Source of the DNA: Microcaldota archaeon
GTDB taxonomy: Archaea > Micrarchaeota > Micrarchaeia > Micrarchaeales > CABMGC01
NCBI GenBank assembly: GCA_028866995.1
Contig: JAGWHD010000002.1
Location: 1-64,000, forward strand
Length of the DNA stretch: 64,000 nucleotides
Direction of reading: 5' to 3'
Within the stretch, counting starts at the first letter, position 1. Each line of letters starts with the position of its first letter. The notes under the pieces are model-generated. The model saw only the letters and a program-made list of their open reading frames with translations, was not told the DNA's origin and did no database searches. Made by a program: the position numbers and the translations under genes. Below are positions 41,357 to 50,248 of the stretch, in pieces.

Positions 41357-41969
41357 AGCCCAGCCATAGCAGGACTATCCCAGCGAACTCAGCGAAGTAG
41401 AGGAATGCGGGGAACGATGCGATGTACAGCGTTCCGGCTATGCTCACCTCTATCACGCCCAGCATTATGCTGACCATCCTCAGGTTCTTAGTTGAAAGGT
41501 AGCTCTTCAGGGCCATCCCCGCGATGACCACCGCTGCCGGAACAGTCGCAAACGATGACGATATCGCCACTATGGCCGGAAGCATGCCTGCGACGACCCC
41601 ATTGACGAGTATGTTGCCAACGTCAACCGTCATCAGAGAGTATGCGACAAACAGCGTAGCGGCAACTGTATACGCGTAGAAAACCCTCCTTATCAATCGT
41701 GATTTCACGAACTGGACCGACCCTAATGCAAGCGCCTCAACGAGGAGCGCGACCGAGAAAAGATAGACGTTCGCCAGCAGCACCGAGTATATGCCATAGG
41801 CGAAGAGCACCTCGAACAGCATGCCTATGGCGAACAGCCACAGCCCCATGGACCAGAACAGCATGCTCGCGCTCTTCCGCAGCATCCACTTCAGTGTGAG
41901 CACCATAGCAAGAGCAAGGCTCATCAGGAGTATCGCTATCGTGGAAAGCTCTGTCATTGCGGATGCCAT
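41334..41969 (-). CDS. Seven-helix membrane protein, unknown
   Basis: A 211-residue hydrophobic protein with about seven membrane helices and an aromatic-rich middle (LFWSMGLWLFAIGMLFEVLF). Not recognised. ATG 41969 lies 26 bases from the TATA box shared with mvaD and is preferred over ATG 41978. It overlaps the cydB end by 23 bases. Confidence 0.7.
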   Translation of the reverse strand: MASAMTELSTIAILLMSLALAMVLTLKWMLRKSASMLFWSMGLWLFAIGMLFEVLFAYGIYSVLLANVYLFSVALLVEALALGSVQFVKSRLIRRVFYAYTVAATLFVAYSLMTVDVGNILVNGVVAGMLPAIVAISSSFATVPAAVVIAGMALKSYLSTKNLRMVSIMLGVIEVSIAGTLYIASFPAFLYFAEFAGIVLLWLGFMPSRKG

Positions 41970-41988
41970 GAAGCTCATGTGAGCATGC

Positions 41989-42000
41989 TTTTATAATAAG
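41989..42000. promoter_or_regulatory. Shared bidirectional TATA box: 7-TM protein (left) and mvaD (right)
   Basis: The sequence ttttataataag is TATA-like on both strands. Its centre is 26-28 bases from both ATG 41969 and ATG 42023. Confidence 0.65.
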
Positions 42001-42022
42001 CTAATCCCCCTAATTTAGGATT

Positions 42023-43072
42023 ATGGAACAGAAGGCAGCGACCGCGACCGCGTCGCCCAACATCGCTTTCGTAAAGTACTGGGGAAAGAGGGACGAAAGG
42101 CTGATACTGCCGTACAACTCCTCGATAAGCATGACCCTGGACGATTCGCTGAATACCGTTACCAGCGTCCTGTTCTCGAAGGAGCTCCAAAATGACAGGT
42201 TCTTCATAAACGGAGAGGAGCAGGAGCTTGCTGACAAGGAGACCGCGGAGAGGTTCGGCGTCGTAGGCATACTTAGGAGGATGGCTGGCAACGGCGAACA
42301 TGCGCTTGTCGTTTCGAGGAACTCGTTCCCTACGGCCAGCGGCCTCGCGTCCAGCGCTTCAGGAACGGCAGCACTCGTCTTCGCGTGCAGCAAGGCCCTC
42401 GGGCTGGAGATGAAGGCGAGGGAGCTATCCATCGTGGCAAGGCAGGGCAGCGGCAGTTCGTGCAGGAGCATGTTCGGCGGCATAGTAATGTGGAAGAGGG
42501 GGAGGAAGGAGGATGGCACGGATTCGTACGCAAGGAGGATAGCAAGCGAAAGGCAGTGGCCTGACCTGGTCGATGTCATAGCCATAGTCTCAACCGAAAG
42601 GAAGAGGGTATTGTCAAGGTCAGGAATGAGGCAGACTGTCGAAAGCAGCGCGCTCTACAAGGCGAGGACAAAGTTCGCGGAGAGTAATGCCAAGGAGATG
42701 ATAAAGGCCGTAAAAACGAAGGATTTCGCGGGGATGGCAGGGATAATAATGAGGGAGAGCAACGACATGCACGCCGTAATGCTGGATACGTTCCCTCCGA
42801 TATTCTATCTCAACGACTCCTCGAAGGAGATAATGGCAGCGATACACGAGCTCAACGGATCCATGGGCAAAATCGTCGCGGCCTATACGTTCGATGCAGG
42901 GCCGAATGCACACATCATAACGCTCAGGGAGAACGAGGCAGCTGTCAGGGAAGCGCTGCGTAAGGTGCAGGGGATAAAGGAGGTGAAGACGGCAGGGATA
43001 GGGAGCGGCCCGAAAACGCTTCCGGAGAGCGATTCGCTGATAGATGCAGGAAGGCTCATGCCGAAGAGCTGA
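42023..43072 (+). CDS. mvaD: Diphosphomevalonate decarboxylase
   Basis: A GHMP-fold enzyme with the specific MvaD blocks: NIAFVKYWGKRD, the ATP loop PTASGLASSASGTAAL, GSGSSCRSMFGG and the catalytic-Asp segment YTFDAGPNAH. It converts mevalonate diphosphate to isopentenyl diphosphate, the last step of the classical mevalonate pathway. The mRNA is predicted to be leaderless. It ends 17 bases inside the convergent phosphomevalonate kinase gene. Confidence 0.95.
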   Translation: MEQKAATATASPNIAFVKYWGKRDERLILPYNSSISMTLDDSLNTVTSVLFSKELQNDRFFINGEEQELADKETAERFGVVGILRRMAGNGEHALVVSRNSFPTASGLASSASGTAALVFACSKALGLEMKARELSIVARQGSGSSCRSMFGGIVMWKRGRKEDGTDSYARRIASERQWPDLVDVIAIVSTERKRVLSRSGMRQTVESSALYKARTKFAESNAKEMIKAVKTKDFAGMAGIIMRESNDMHAVMLDTFPPIFYLNDSSKEIMAAIHELNGSMGKIVAAYTFDAGPNAHIITLRENEAAVREALRKVQGIKEVKTAGIGSGPKTLPESDSLIDAGRLMPKS

Positions 43073-44210
43073 AGCCCTCGTTGCTAGTCCTTATGTCAAG
43101 CACTGACAGAGATTTGTTTGATGACCAGAACCTCCTAAGCTTCTCATCGTCCGGACTGATCGAGAGTGCGGCTATAGCATCACGCCCTCCTGCCCCTGGA
43201 AGCTTCGCGACAAAGGCTCCGTTCCTGCAGCTCTCTTCTATCAGGCCGGTGCTGTAGTCGTCCTCGATCTCAACGCCGCTCTCTATGCCAAGCCTCTTTG
43301 TTGCTACCCTTCCTGCGTTGAACGAGCTCCTGAACTCGTTGCGCGCGTCGGAATCGCTTCCGTCCACGGATATGCGCCTCAGCGAATCTATTGACCTGTT
43401 AGACGCGTTGCCTATCTCCCCTATGAGCTCCATGTACCTTTCGGGATTGCTCTTCTTGAACTCGAATACCTTTGAGACAGCTGCCTTAGTGGACATGCCC
43501 TCTCCTACGAAGCTCGCGTAGCTCATCTTGAATATGCCCGGCATGGAGAACTTCTCTATACTGTAATTCCATTCCCTCTTGACCAGGCCTAGCAGCTCAT
43601 CGTCGGTGTACTCCTTAGGGAAGCCGTTCGTTATGTCAGGAGTATAGCGCTCGTATATTATCGTGCCGTGGGTGGCAGCTGCTATGTCGAAGCCGCTGCT
43701 GGTCTTGCCCGTAGCAACGGTATGCGACAGCTGGGAAAGCTTGTGAAGGCAGTCGTCCTTGTTTATGTCTATCCCATGGGCACGCAGTATCGCTCCTATT
43801 GTGGCAACGGTCACTGCGGCGCTGCTCCCGAGTCCGCTCTTCGAGAGCCTTCCACCGGCAACCGAATACGAGAACCCTGGATCGTTCGCCGCTGTCACCT
43901 CCATGCCGCTGCACCTGACGCCCAATGCGGAGACGTACGACACAGCTATCTCGACCGCAGTCCTGAACAGCGACATCTCCTCGGATGTCCTGAGCGCCGC
44001 CCTTCCGCTTTCCAGCGTCCCTTTGGCCATCTCGTTCAACGATACCGAGTTCAGGAGCAGGGAGTTGGAAGAGGCCGCTTTCACCTCGACGTTGACGAAA
44101 GAGTCTACCGTAGTCACGAAGCCGATATTGGGCTTCTCCAATGCCGAATAACCTCCCAGCCAGAGTATCTTCCCCGGAGCCTTTGATTTTGAGCCGAATG
44201 CCATTGACAT
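43056..44210 (-). CDS. Phosphomevalonate kinase
   Basis: A GHMP kinase with SKAPGKILWLGGYSALEKPN at the N-terminus (motif 1), LSKSGLGSSAAVTVATIGAIL (motif 2) and KLPGAGGRDAIAALS (motif 3). The KILWLGGY and TGKTSSGFDIAAATHG blocks are those of phosphomevalonate kinase rather than mevalonate kinase. It makes mevalonate diphosphate for MvaD. It starts 3 bases after the mevalonate kinase stop. Confidence 0.9.
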   Translation of the reverse strand: MSMAFGSKSKAPGKILWLGGYSALEKPNIGFVTTVDSFVNVEVKAASSNSLLLNSVSLNEMAKGTLESGRAALRTSEEMSLFRTAVEIAVSYVSALGVRCSGMEVTAANDPGFSYSVAGGRLSKSGLGSSAAVTVATIGAILRAHGIDINKDDCLHKLSQLSHTVATGKTSSGFDIAAATHGTIIYERYTPDITNGFPKEYTDDELLGLVKREWNYSIEKFSMPGIFKMSYASFVGEGMSTKAAVSKVFEFKKSNPERYMELIGEIGNASNRSIDSLRRISVDGSDSDARNEFRSSFNAGRVATKRLGIESGVEIEDDYSTGLIEESCRNGAFVAKLPGAGGRDAIAALSISPDDEKLRRFWSSNKSLSVLDIRTSNEGFSSSA

Positions 44211-44213
44211 GCA

Positions 44214-45236
44214 CTAGAAATACTCCACAGCGCCTTCAGCGCCTGTTTTCGAGTTGTATACCGTGAACCCTTCGGCCTTCAGCATGTCAGCAAGCCTCTG
44301 GTTCTTCTTGTCCAGGAGCACGAATCCTATTCCACCGCCCCCTCCTCCGCTCAGCTTTGCTCCTAGGGCCTTTTCCTTCTTCGCCATCTCCACGAGCCTG
44401 TCCAGCCCTGGGCTTGACACACCAAGCTTGACAAGCATCTCCTGGTCCTTGAACATGCATCTGCCGAGGACGTTGAGGTCCATGGACTTCAGGGCCTCCA
44501 GGCCCCGCATGGAGCATCCCTCTATCTCGTCGAATATCTTCTCGGTGTATGCCTTCCTCTTGCTATGCAGCTCAGTGACGCTGCCTACGGTCTCGGCGGT
44601 GCTCCTCTTCGGCCCGGTGTTGACTATCATGATGTTCATGGAGCCTTTGACATCCTCTACGCTGACTCCCTTATCCTTCTTGTAGCTGACATACCCGCCG
44701 TAGAACGATGCGTTGACGTCTATCATGCCTGCGCCATCGTTCCTGTGCAGTATCCTGTCTCCGTCCCTCGCGACGTCCACTATCTCGTCCCTCTCCATGC
44801 CGTTGCCCGATTCCTTTACAAGCAGTGTAGTGAACGAGGTGGAGAAAGCGGAGCTGCTCCCGAGGCCCGCCTGTATCGGTATCTCAGAATCTATGCTGAC
44901 CTCCTTCCCCAGCACGTCCATCCCATGCTCCTTCATCAGCCTTGCAGCTATGGTGCCGAACGGCAGCATCAGCTGCGGTATCGACGCATTTCCATGTATG
45001 TAATCGTTTATGTTCCTCTTGTTCTTGTATCTGGAGTATATGTAGGTCAGCTGCTCCTCAGAGAAGTCGTACGACGCCTTGAAGTCGTTAAGGACGAGCC
45101 TCAGGGCGGAGCTTCCGCTAGCCTTCGACTTCGCCCTTGCGAAAAGGTCTACAGCAGTTGCTACTGCCAGCCTTCCGTAGACAACCGCATGCTCCCCGAA
45201 CAGCTTGATGTTTGCAGGCGCCTTTACCTCCAACAT
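44214..45236 (-). CDS. mvk: Mevalonate kinase
   Basis: A GHMP kinase with APANIKLFGEHAVVYG, the ATP loop IPIQAGLGSSSAFSTS and the Gly-rich C-terminal motif AKLSGGGGGGIGFVLL. The usual PSG.D block is replaced by GAGMIDVNAS, which keeps the catalytic Asp. It phosphorylates mevalonate. ATG 45236 is 29 bases from a TATA box at 45260-45270, and the gene leads an operon with phosphomevalonate kinase. Confidence 0.93.
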   Translation of the reverse strand: MLEVKAPANIKLFGEHAVVYGRLAVATAVDLFARAKSKASGSSALRLVLNDFKASYDFSEEQLTYIYSRYKNKRNINDYIHGNASIPQLMLPFGTIAARLMKEHGMDVLGKEVSIDSEIPIQAGLGSSSAFSTSFTTLLVKESGNGMERDEIVDVARDGDRILHRNDGAGMIDVNASFYGGYVSYKKDKGVSVEDVKGSMNIMIVNTGPKRSTAETVGSVTELHSKRKAYTEKIFDEIEGCSMRGLEALKSMDLNVLGRCMFKDQEMLVKLGVSSPGLDRLVEMAKKEKALGAKLSGGGGGGIGFVLLDKKNQRLADMLKAEGFTVYNSKTGAEGAVEYF

Positions 45237-45259
45237 ACCACACTAAGAGAATTGACGGA

Positions 45260-45270
45260 TAAATTTTAAT
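45260..45270 (-). promoter_or_regulatory. TATA box for the mvk-pmk operon
   Basis: On the reverse strand this reads attaaaattta, centred about 29 bases before ATG 45236. Confidence 0.5.
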
Positions 45271-45316
45271 ATGGCTCTGCTGGATACGTCTGGCCGCGAA
45301 CAGCGCGCCGTAAAGG

Positions 45317-45327
45317 CTTATAATATC
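45317..45327 (+). promoter_or_regulatory. TATA box for deoxyhypusine synthase
   Basis: The sequence cttataatatc is centred about 29 bases before ATG 45351, which decides between three candidate starts (45339, 45351, 45363). Confidence 0.55.
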
Positions 45328-45350
45328 TGCCAGATACATTGTACCTGTTA

Positions 45351-46316
45351 ATGGGGCTTAGCATGGCGGACAATCTCAAGAAGAGGCTCCTTGCAAGGGG
45401 CGTTAAGGACATAAGGCTGAAAAAGGGCATGACTGTCAGCGAGCTCATACGCAGCATGAAGGACATGGGCGGCTTCTCCGGGCAGAACCTAGTCAACGGC
45501 GTCGAAATAACCAGGAGCATGCTCGCAGACAAGGACTCCTACAACTTCCTCTCTTTCCCTGCAGACATAATCTCGACAGGGATGAAGGGCATGATCGCGG
45601 ATGCCGTCAAGCATTTCGACGCCATAATGACCACGTGCGGCACCATAGACCACGACCTTGCGAGGGCTTACGGTGGGAAGTACAGCGTCGGGTCCTTCGA
45701 GGCCGACGACAGCAAGCTCCTGCACATGTCCATATACAGGCTCGGGAACGTCTTCATCGAGAATAAGGAGTATGGCGACGCCGTCGAGAAGCATTTCGCC
45801 AAGATAATGGACGACATCTACTCCTCAAGGGATTACAAGGTGGAATACAGCCCGAGCGAGCTTCTGAGGGAGTTCGGGAAGAGGATAAAGGACAATTCGT
45901 CCATAATCAGGCAGGCGTACCTGCACGACGTCCCGATCTTCAACCCTGGAATCGTGGACGGCGCCTTCGGGACGCAGCTGGTCCTCTTCTCGCAGGACCA
46001 CGACTTCAAGCTCAACGTCATCAAGGACGAGCTCATGCTCAGCAACATAGCGTTCGACAACAAGGTGACTGGAGCATTCATGGTGGGCGGGGGCATAAGC
46101 AAGCACCACGTCATCTGGTGGAACCAGTTCAAGGGCGGCCTCGACTACGCCGTGTACATAACCACGGCGAGCCAGTACGACGGCAGCCTGTCTGGCGCAA
46201 GGCTCACAGAGGCAGTCTCCTGGGGCAAGGTCAAGGAGAAGGCGAAGTACGTGACCATAGACGGAGACGCCACGATAATAATGCCTGTGATGTTCGCCGC
46301 GCTGGGACTGGTCTGA
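45351..46316 (+). CDS. dys: Deoxyhypusine synthase
   Basis: A 321-residue NAD-dependent enzyme that transfers the aminobutyl group of spermidine to a lysine of aIF5A. It has the family blocks MTTCGTIDHDLARAYGG, GIVDGAFGTQL and the catalytic-lysine region FMVGGGISKHHVIWWNQF. Length is normal. aIF5A itself is not in the window. Confidence 0.96.
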   Translation: MGLSMADNLKKRLLARGVKDIRLKKGMTVSELIRSMKDMGGFSGQNLVNGVEITRSMLADKDSYNFLSFPADIISTGMKGMIADAVKHFDAIMTTCGTIDHDLARAYGGKYSVGSFEADDSKLLHMSIYRLGNVFIENKEYGDAVEKHFAKIMDDIYSSRDYKVEYSPSELLREFGKRIKDNSSIIRQAYLHDVPIFNPGIVDGAFGTQLVLFSQDHDFKLNVIKDELMLSNIAFDNKVTGAFMVGGGISKHHVIWWNQFKGGLDYAVYITTASQYDGSLSGARLTEAVSWGKVKEKAKYVTIDGDATIIMPVMFAALGLV

Positions 46317-46344
46317 GCAGAGTCATCTCCTCCACCAAAAAATT

Positions 46345-46353
46345 CTTATAAAG
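46345..46353 (+). promoter_or_regulatory. TATA box for the sulfatase-fold gene
   Basis: The sequence cttataaag is centred 36 bases before TTG 46385. Confidence 0.5.
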
Positions 46354-46384
46354 ACTCCTCTTTATAGTATCGGCAGTGGTTTGA

Positions 46385-47830
46385 TTGAAAAGGAAGGACA
46401 GGCCTGACATAGTATTCCTGATGCTGGATACCTTAAGGGCCGACTCGCTGAAGATGTACGGAGGCAGCCTCGATCTTGAGACTATAGATGGCATAGGCAG
46501 GATGGGGACCGTCTATGCCAACGCCGTAGCTCCTGGCACATACACCATACCGTCGCACATGTCGCTGTTCCTGGGCAAGAGGGTAAGGCACATCAAGGAG
46601 CTGAACAAGGACAAGATGAAGAACTACGACACCATGACGGACCCTTTCCTGACCAAGTCGAAGTACATAAACGAGGGCGAGATGACGCTTGCCAAGCACC
46701 TCTCATACCTCGGATACAAGACGGCCATGTTCTCGAACAACGCGCTTGTGTCAAGGCATACCGGCCTCGCCGAGGGGTTCAGCCACGTCGACAACGTCTA
46801 CTTCGACAGGAAGATACCCAAGTCAAAGACATATGTCAAGTCTGTGCTGAAGCTGGCAGCCAGCGACAGGTGGAGGGGCAAGATAATAGACCTGGCATGC
46901 AACGTCTCAAGGGTGATACCCAAGGACGAGATGGACAGGCTGTACGTGAAGCTCAGGACCAAGGTCAACAGGCACTTCGCAGAGGAGTACGGCTACTACG
47001 AGATGGACCAGGGCGCGGCGCTGACGAATTCGCTGATAAACAGGTATGCGAAGGATGTGGGCAACGAAAGCAACTTCGTATTCATAAACTACATGGAGGC
47101 CCATGACGGCTACCCTACCAACTTCATAACCCGTGACTATGTGGAGCAGGACAAGTGGTTCTACCTCACGAACATAGTGGACAGGGAGAACATACACATA
47201 ATCAAGGAGGCGTACAAGAAGAGGCTGATCTACCTTGACGCGAAGATAAGGGAGCTCATGAGCGGCATGAAGGCCAACGGCCTGCTGGACGACGCGGTTC
47301 TGGTGATAGCCGGGGACCACGGGCAGGCCTTCCTCGAGCACAACCAGATGTTCCACAGCATGTTCCCGTACAACGAGGTCGTTCACGTGCCGTTGATAGC
47401 CGGCAGGTTCATAGGAGGCAAGCAGGTGAACACCAAAGAGAGGATAGAGAATCCCGTCAGTCTTTCTGCGCTGAACGATTCCCTGGTCAGGATAGGATAC
47501 GGGAAGGAGGACATGGTGGACGGTAACCTCAAGAGGGATAGCTATGTCTTCTCCGACCATGTGGGGATAACCGAGGTATGGGACACGCCGATACTCAACG
47601 GGATAAAAAGCAGGGTAGAGTCCGCCAGGAAGATATACAGGGAGAAGAGGATCCGCAACACGTTCGCCACGGCCATATACCACAAGAACCTAAAGCTCAT
47701 ACATTACCGTAGCGGCAGCATGAAGGACGAGCTCTACGACATCAAGCAGGACCCCGGCGAGACCGAGAACATAATAAAAGACAACAGGGGCATAGCGCTG
47801 CAGATGCTCAGGAGCGACAGCGCAGCCTGA
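46385..47830 (+). CDS. Sulfatase/phosphatase superfamily enzyme with Thr nucleophile
   Basis: The alkaline-phosphatase-fold blocks PDIVFLMLDTLRADSL and AGDHGQAFLEHNQMFHS are clear. The nucleophile site reads T54-I-P-S-H, where sulfatases have C/S-x-P-x-R. Formylglycine formation is therefore not possible, and a phosphatase or phospho-group transferase is likelier. There is no signal peptide or membrane helix, so it is cytosolic. The start is TTG. Its stop is adjacent to the convergent HTH-CBS gene. Confidence 0.85.
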   Translation: MKRKDRPDIVFLMLDTLRADSLKMYGGSLDLETIDGIGRMGTVYANAVAPGTYTIPSHMSLFLGKRVRHIKELNKDKMKNYDTMTDPFLTKSKYINEGEMTLAKHLSYLGYKTAMFSNNALVSRHTGLAEGFSHVDNVYFDRKIPKSKTYVKSVLKLAASDRWRGKIIDLACNVSRVIPKDEMDRLYVKLRTKVNRHFAEEYGYYEMDQGAALTNSLINRYAKDVGNESNFVFINYMEAHDGYPTNFITRDYVEQDKWFYLTNIVDRENIHIIKEAYKKRLIYLDAKIRELMSGMKANGLLDDAVLVIAGDHGQAFLEHNQMFHSMFPYNEVVHVPLIAGRFIGGKQVNTKERIENPVSLSALNDSLVRIGYGKEDMVDGNLKRDSYVFSDHVGITEVWDTPILNGIKSRVESARKIYREKRIRNTFATAIYHKNLKLIHYRSGSMKDELYDIKQDPGETENIIKDNRGIALQMLRSDSAA

Positions 47831-48427
47831 TCAGACGAGCTTCAGCACGTCGTATATCGTCACTATCCCGACAACCTTGCCCTTGTCAACGACAAGCACA
47901 GCGCTCCAGTTCTCGAGAACCGACTTCAGCTTCAGCACGTCGGTATCCTTCGCCACCTGCGGAAGGGCCGGCTCCATCACGTCGCGTATCCTCATCTCGT
48001 TGACGCTCTCAGGCGACCTTGTGGCTATGCTGAGAAGGTCCCTCTGGTATACCGTGCCTACAGGCGTGCCGCCTGCGTCTATGACCGGTATCTGGGGGAA
48101 GTCGTAGTCCTTTATCACTGAAATCGCGCGGGCCACAGTGGTGGTAGGCCTTATCGAGGTTATGTTCCTGTGCATTATGTTGTGCGCCTTCTTCCTCAGT
48201 ATCGCGCTCCTTTCGCTCTCCTTCTCGAGGCTGTTCAGGCCCTCCATGATCCTGAATACCGTCAGGTAGCTCGGATTAAGGCTCTTGACATCGCTCTCCA
48301 CCCTCGCCACTGTAGCCTGGCTGAGGCCGAGCATCGACGCAAGGCTCTTCTGGCTCACGTTGAGCGCCTTCCTCATGCTCCTTATCCTGCTGGATATTGT
48401 CTCAAGGTCGTCGATATCGTAGGGCAT
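47831..48427 (-). CDS. HTH-CBS transcriptional regulator
   Basis: An N-terminal XRE-type helix-turn-helix (LNVSQKSLASMLGLSQATVARVE) is followed by two CBS repeats (NITSIRPTTTVARAISVIKD... and MEPALPQVAKDTDVLKLKSVL... VVGIVTIYDVLKLV). This combination is common in archaea, where the CBS pair senses nucleotides or SAM. It is divergent from the SAM synthetase gene, a possible target. ATG 48427 is preferred over TTG 48436. Confidence 0.9.
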   Translation of the reverse strand: MPYDIDDLETISSRIRSMRKALNVSQKSLASMLGLSQATVARVESDVKSLNPSYLTVFRIMEGLNSLEKESERSAILRKKAHNIMHRNITSIRPTTTVARAISVIKDYDFPQIPVIDAGGTPVGTVYQRDLLSIATRSPESVNEMRIRDVMEPALPQVAKDTDVLKLKSVLENWSAVLVVDKGKVVGIVTIYDVLKLV

Positions 48428-48519
48428 AATTACCAACAGTAATATTCCATATTATTATAATTACAATCAAGGTTATAAAGCTTCCAGTTCATATTATGAC
48501 CAAGTTCTAAGGGGATAAA

Positions 48520-49725
48520 TTGGCAAAGAACATATCGATAAGCAAGCTGGACAATAGCTGCTACATTGCGAACAAGAGGACGGAGTACGTCGAGAGGAAG
48601 GGCATGGGGCATCCTGACAGCCTCATAGACGGCATAGTCGATGAGACGAGCCATGCGCTCAGCAGGGCGTACCTCGGCCAGTGCGATGCGATACTGCACC
48701 ACAACGTTGACAAGGGGCTGATCATAGGCGGCGCCTCTGAAGCGAAGTTCGGAGCAGGAAAGATAACCAAGAAGATAGAGGTCATAATAACAGGCAGAGC
48801 GACTGAGACGTTCGACGGCAAGAGGATAGACGTGAATGAGATAGCCAAGGACGTGGCTCTCAGCTACCTGAAGAAGAACACGAGGTTCCTCGACATAGAG
48901 AACGAGGTGAGCTTCGAGTCAAGGATAGCCAAAGGGAGCACCGACCTGATGCACGTCTTCTCGAGGAGCGACGGAGTGCCGCTCGCGAACGACACCTCAT
49001 TCGGCATAGGCTTCGCCCCGTTCTCAGACGTGGAAAGGCTCGTGCTCGAGACCGAGAGGTACCTTAACGGGAAGGAGTACAAGAGCATCATGCCTGCGGT
49101 TGGCGAGGATATCAAGGTCATGGGGCTGAGAGAGGGCGACGGCATAGTGCTGACGATCGCCATAGCCTTCGTGGCGCACCTGGTCAAGGACCTCGAGGAC
49201 TACAACAGGCAGAAGGAAAGGGTGAAATCTGATGTTGAGAAGCTTGCAAAGAGGGTTGTCGCAAAAGAGGTAACGGTGCATGTGAATACTGCTGATCCTC
49301 TTGACGGCGACGAGGTATACCTGACGAAGTCCGGGCTCAGCGCCGAGGCAGGGGACGACGGCTCAGTAGGAAGGGGCAACAGGGTCAACGGGCTCATAAC
49401 GCCTTTCAGGCACATGTCTCTCGAGGCCGCTGCAGGAAAGAACCCTGTCAACCACATAGGGAAGATATACAACCTGCTCGCCACGCAGATGGCGAACAGC
49501 ATAACAAAGGAGCAGCCTTCCATACTGGAATGCGACATAGCAATACTGTCGCAGATAGGGAAGCCTATAGACGAGCCGCTCAACCTGAACATAGAGCTGG
49601 TGACTGAATCGGGGGCGAACTTCGGCAACGTGGAGAGCAAGGCAAGGTACCAGGCCGAGAAATGGCTGGAAGACCTGAAGAACTTCACGATAGACATATC
49701 GCTAGGAAAGTACATGGCGTTCTGA
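48520..49725 (+). CDS. mat: S-adenosylmethionine synthetase, archaeal type
   Basis: The 401-residue protein matches the archaeal MAT family (not bacterial MetK): VERKGMGHPDSLIDGIVDE, LHHNVDKGLIIGG, GDDGSVGRGNRVNGLITP and MSLEAAAGKNPVNHIGKIYN. It makes SAM from methionine and ATP. The start is TTG 48520, with a TATA box (ggttataaag) near 48471-48480 and a short leader containing aagggg. It faces the HTH-CBS regulator. Confidence 0.95.
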   Translation: MAKNISISKLDNSCYIANKRTEYVERKGMGHPDSLIDGIVDETSHALSRAYLGQCDAILHHNVDKGLIIGGASEAKFGAGKITKKIEVIITGRATETFDGKRIDVNEIAKDVALSYLKKNTRFLDIENEVSFESRIAKGSTDLMHVFSRSDGVPLANDTSFGIGFAPFSDVERLVLETERYLNGKEYKSIMPAVGEDIKVMGLREGDGIVLTIAIAFVAHLVKDLEDYNRQKERVKSDVEKLAKRVVAKEVTVHVNTADPLDGDEVYLTKSGLSAEAGDDGSVGRGNRVNGLITPFRHMSLEAAAGKNPVNHIGKIYNLLATQMANSITKEQPSILECDIAILSQIGKPIDEPLNLNIELVTESGANFGNVESKARYQAEKWLEDLKNFTIDISLGKYMAF

Positions 49726-49736
49726 GGTGTTTTGGA

Positions 49737-50099
49737 TTGCACGGTTTGGAAACCATACAAAGGCTGAACAGGAACATAGAAAGGCAGACTCCGGATCAGA
49801 CCTATCGCGAGCGAGTCTTCGGGCTGAGGTATGGGCCTGCTGTGAATGCGCTTGTGAACCTTGCTAGGCACAGGCATGACAGGGAGAGCGGGGTCGACGC
49901 GCTGGTAAGGCTCGCTAACCTTGGTATAACGCTAGACAGGAAGGTGTTCGGGCCGCATGGCGAGCAGCTTAAGAGGCATGCAAGGCCTGGAGAGACTGCT
50001 GCAGACACGCTTGCAAGGATTGTTGCAGAGGTGTTGGATAAGGAAAGCAAGGCTGCATCAGGCAACGGGCGCATTCTTCACGAGGTCATAAGGGCATGA
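49737..50099 (+). CDS. Small protein, unknown function
   Basis: A 120-residue protein starting at TTG 49737, 11 bases after the mat stop. The frame open further upstream overlaps mat and is not used. It is basic, helical and HEAT-like in feel (VNALVNLARHRHDRESGVDALVRLANLGI). The stop overlaps the start of a 50-residue frame by 4 bases. Its placement suggests cotranscription with mat. Confidence 0.6.
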   Translation: MHGLETIQRLNRNIERQTPDQTYRERVFGLRYGPAVNALVNLARHRHDRESGVDALVRLANLGITLDRKVFGPHGEQLKRHARPGETAADTLARIVAEVLDKESKAASGNGRILHEVIRA

Positions 50100-50248
50100 A
50101 CGCAATCAGCTTTCCGGGAAAGAGGCAGAGATTGGCAAACCAGATATTCAAAGAGCTGCAGCGCACAAGGAGTGGGGAAAAGAGAGGGTTGTTCAGGAGC
50201 ATAGTGAGAGCCAGGAACAACAGGGCAAAAGAAGACAGGGCTTTTTAG
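50096..50248 (+). CDS. 50-residue basic protein overlapping the previous stop
   Basis: A short frame begins at the ATGA overlap with the preceding gene. It encodes MNAISFPGKRQRLANQIFKE followed by a strongly basic helix (LFRSIVRARNNR). The overlap and sustained AGG/AGA codon use support coding. It ends within the stop region of the convergent uS10 gene. No family was recognised. Confidence 0.5.
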   Translation: MNAISFPGKRQRLANQIFKELQRTRSGEKRGLFRSIVRARNNRAKEDRAF

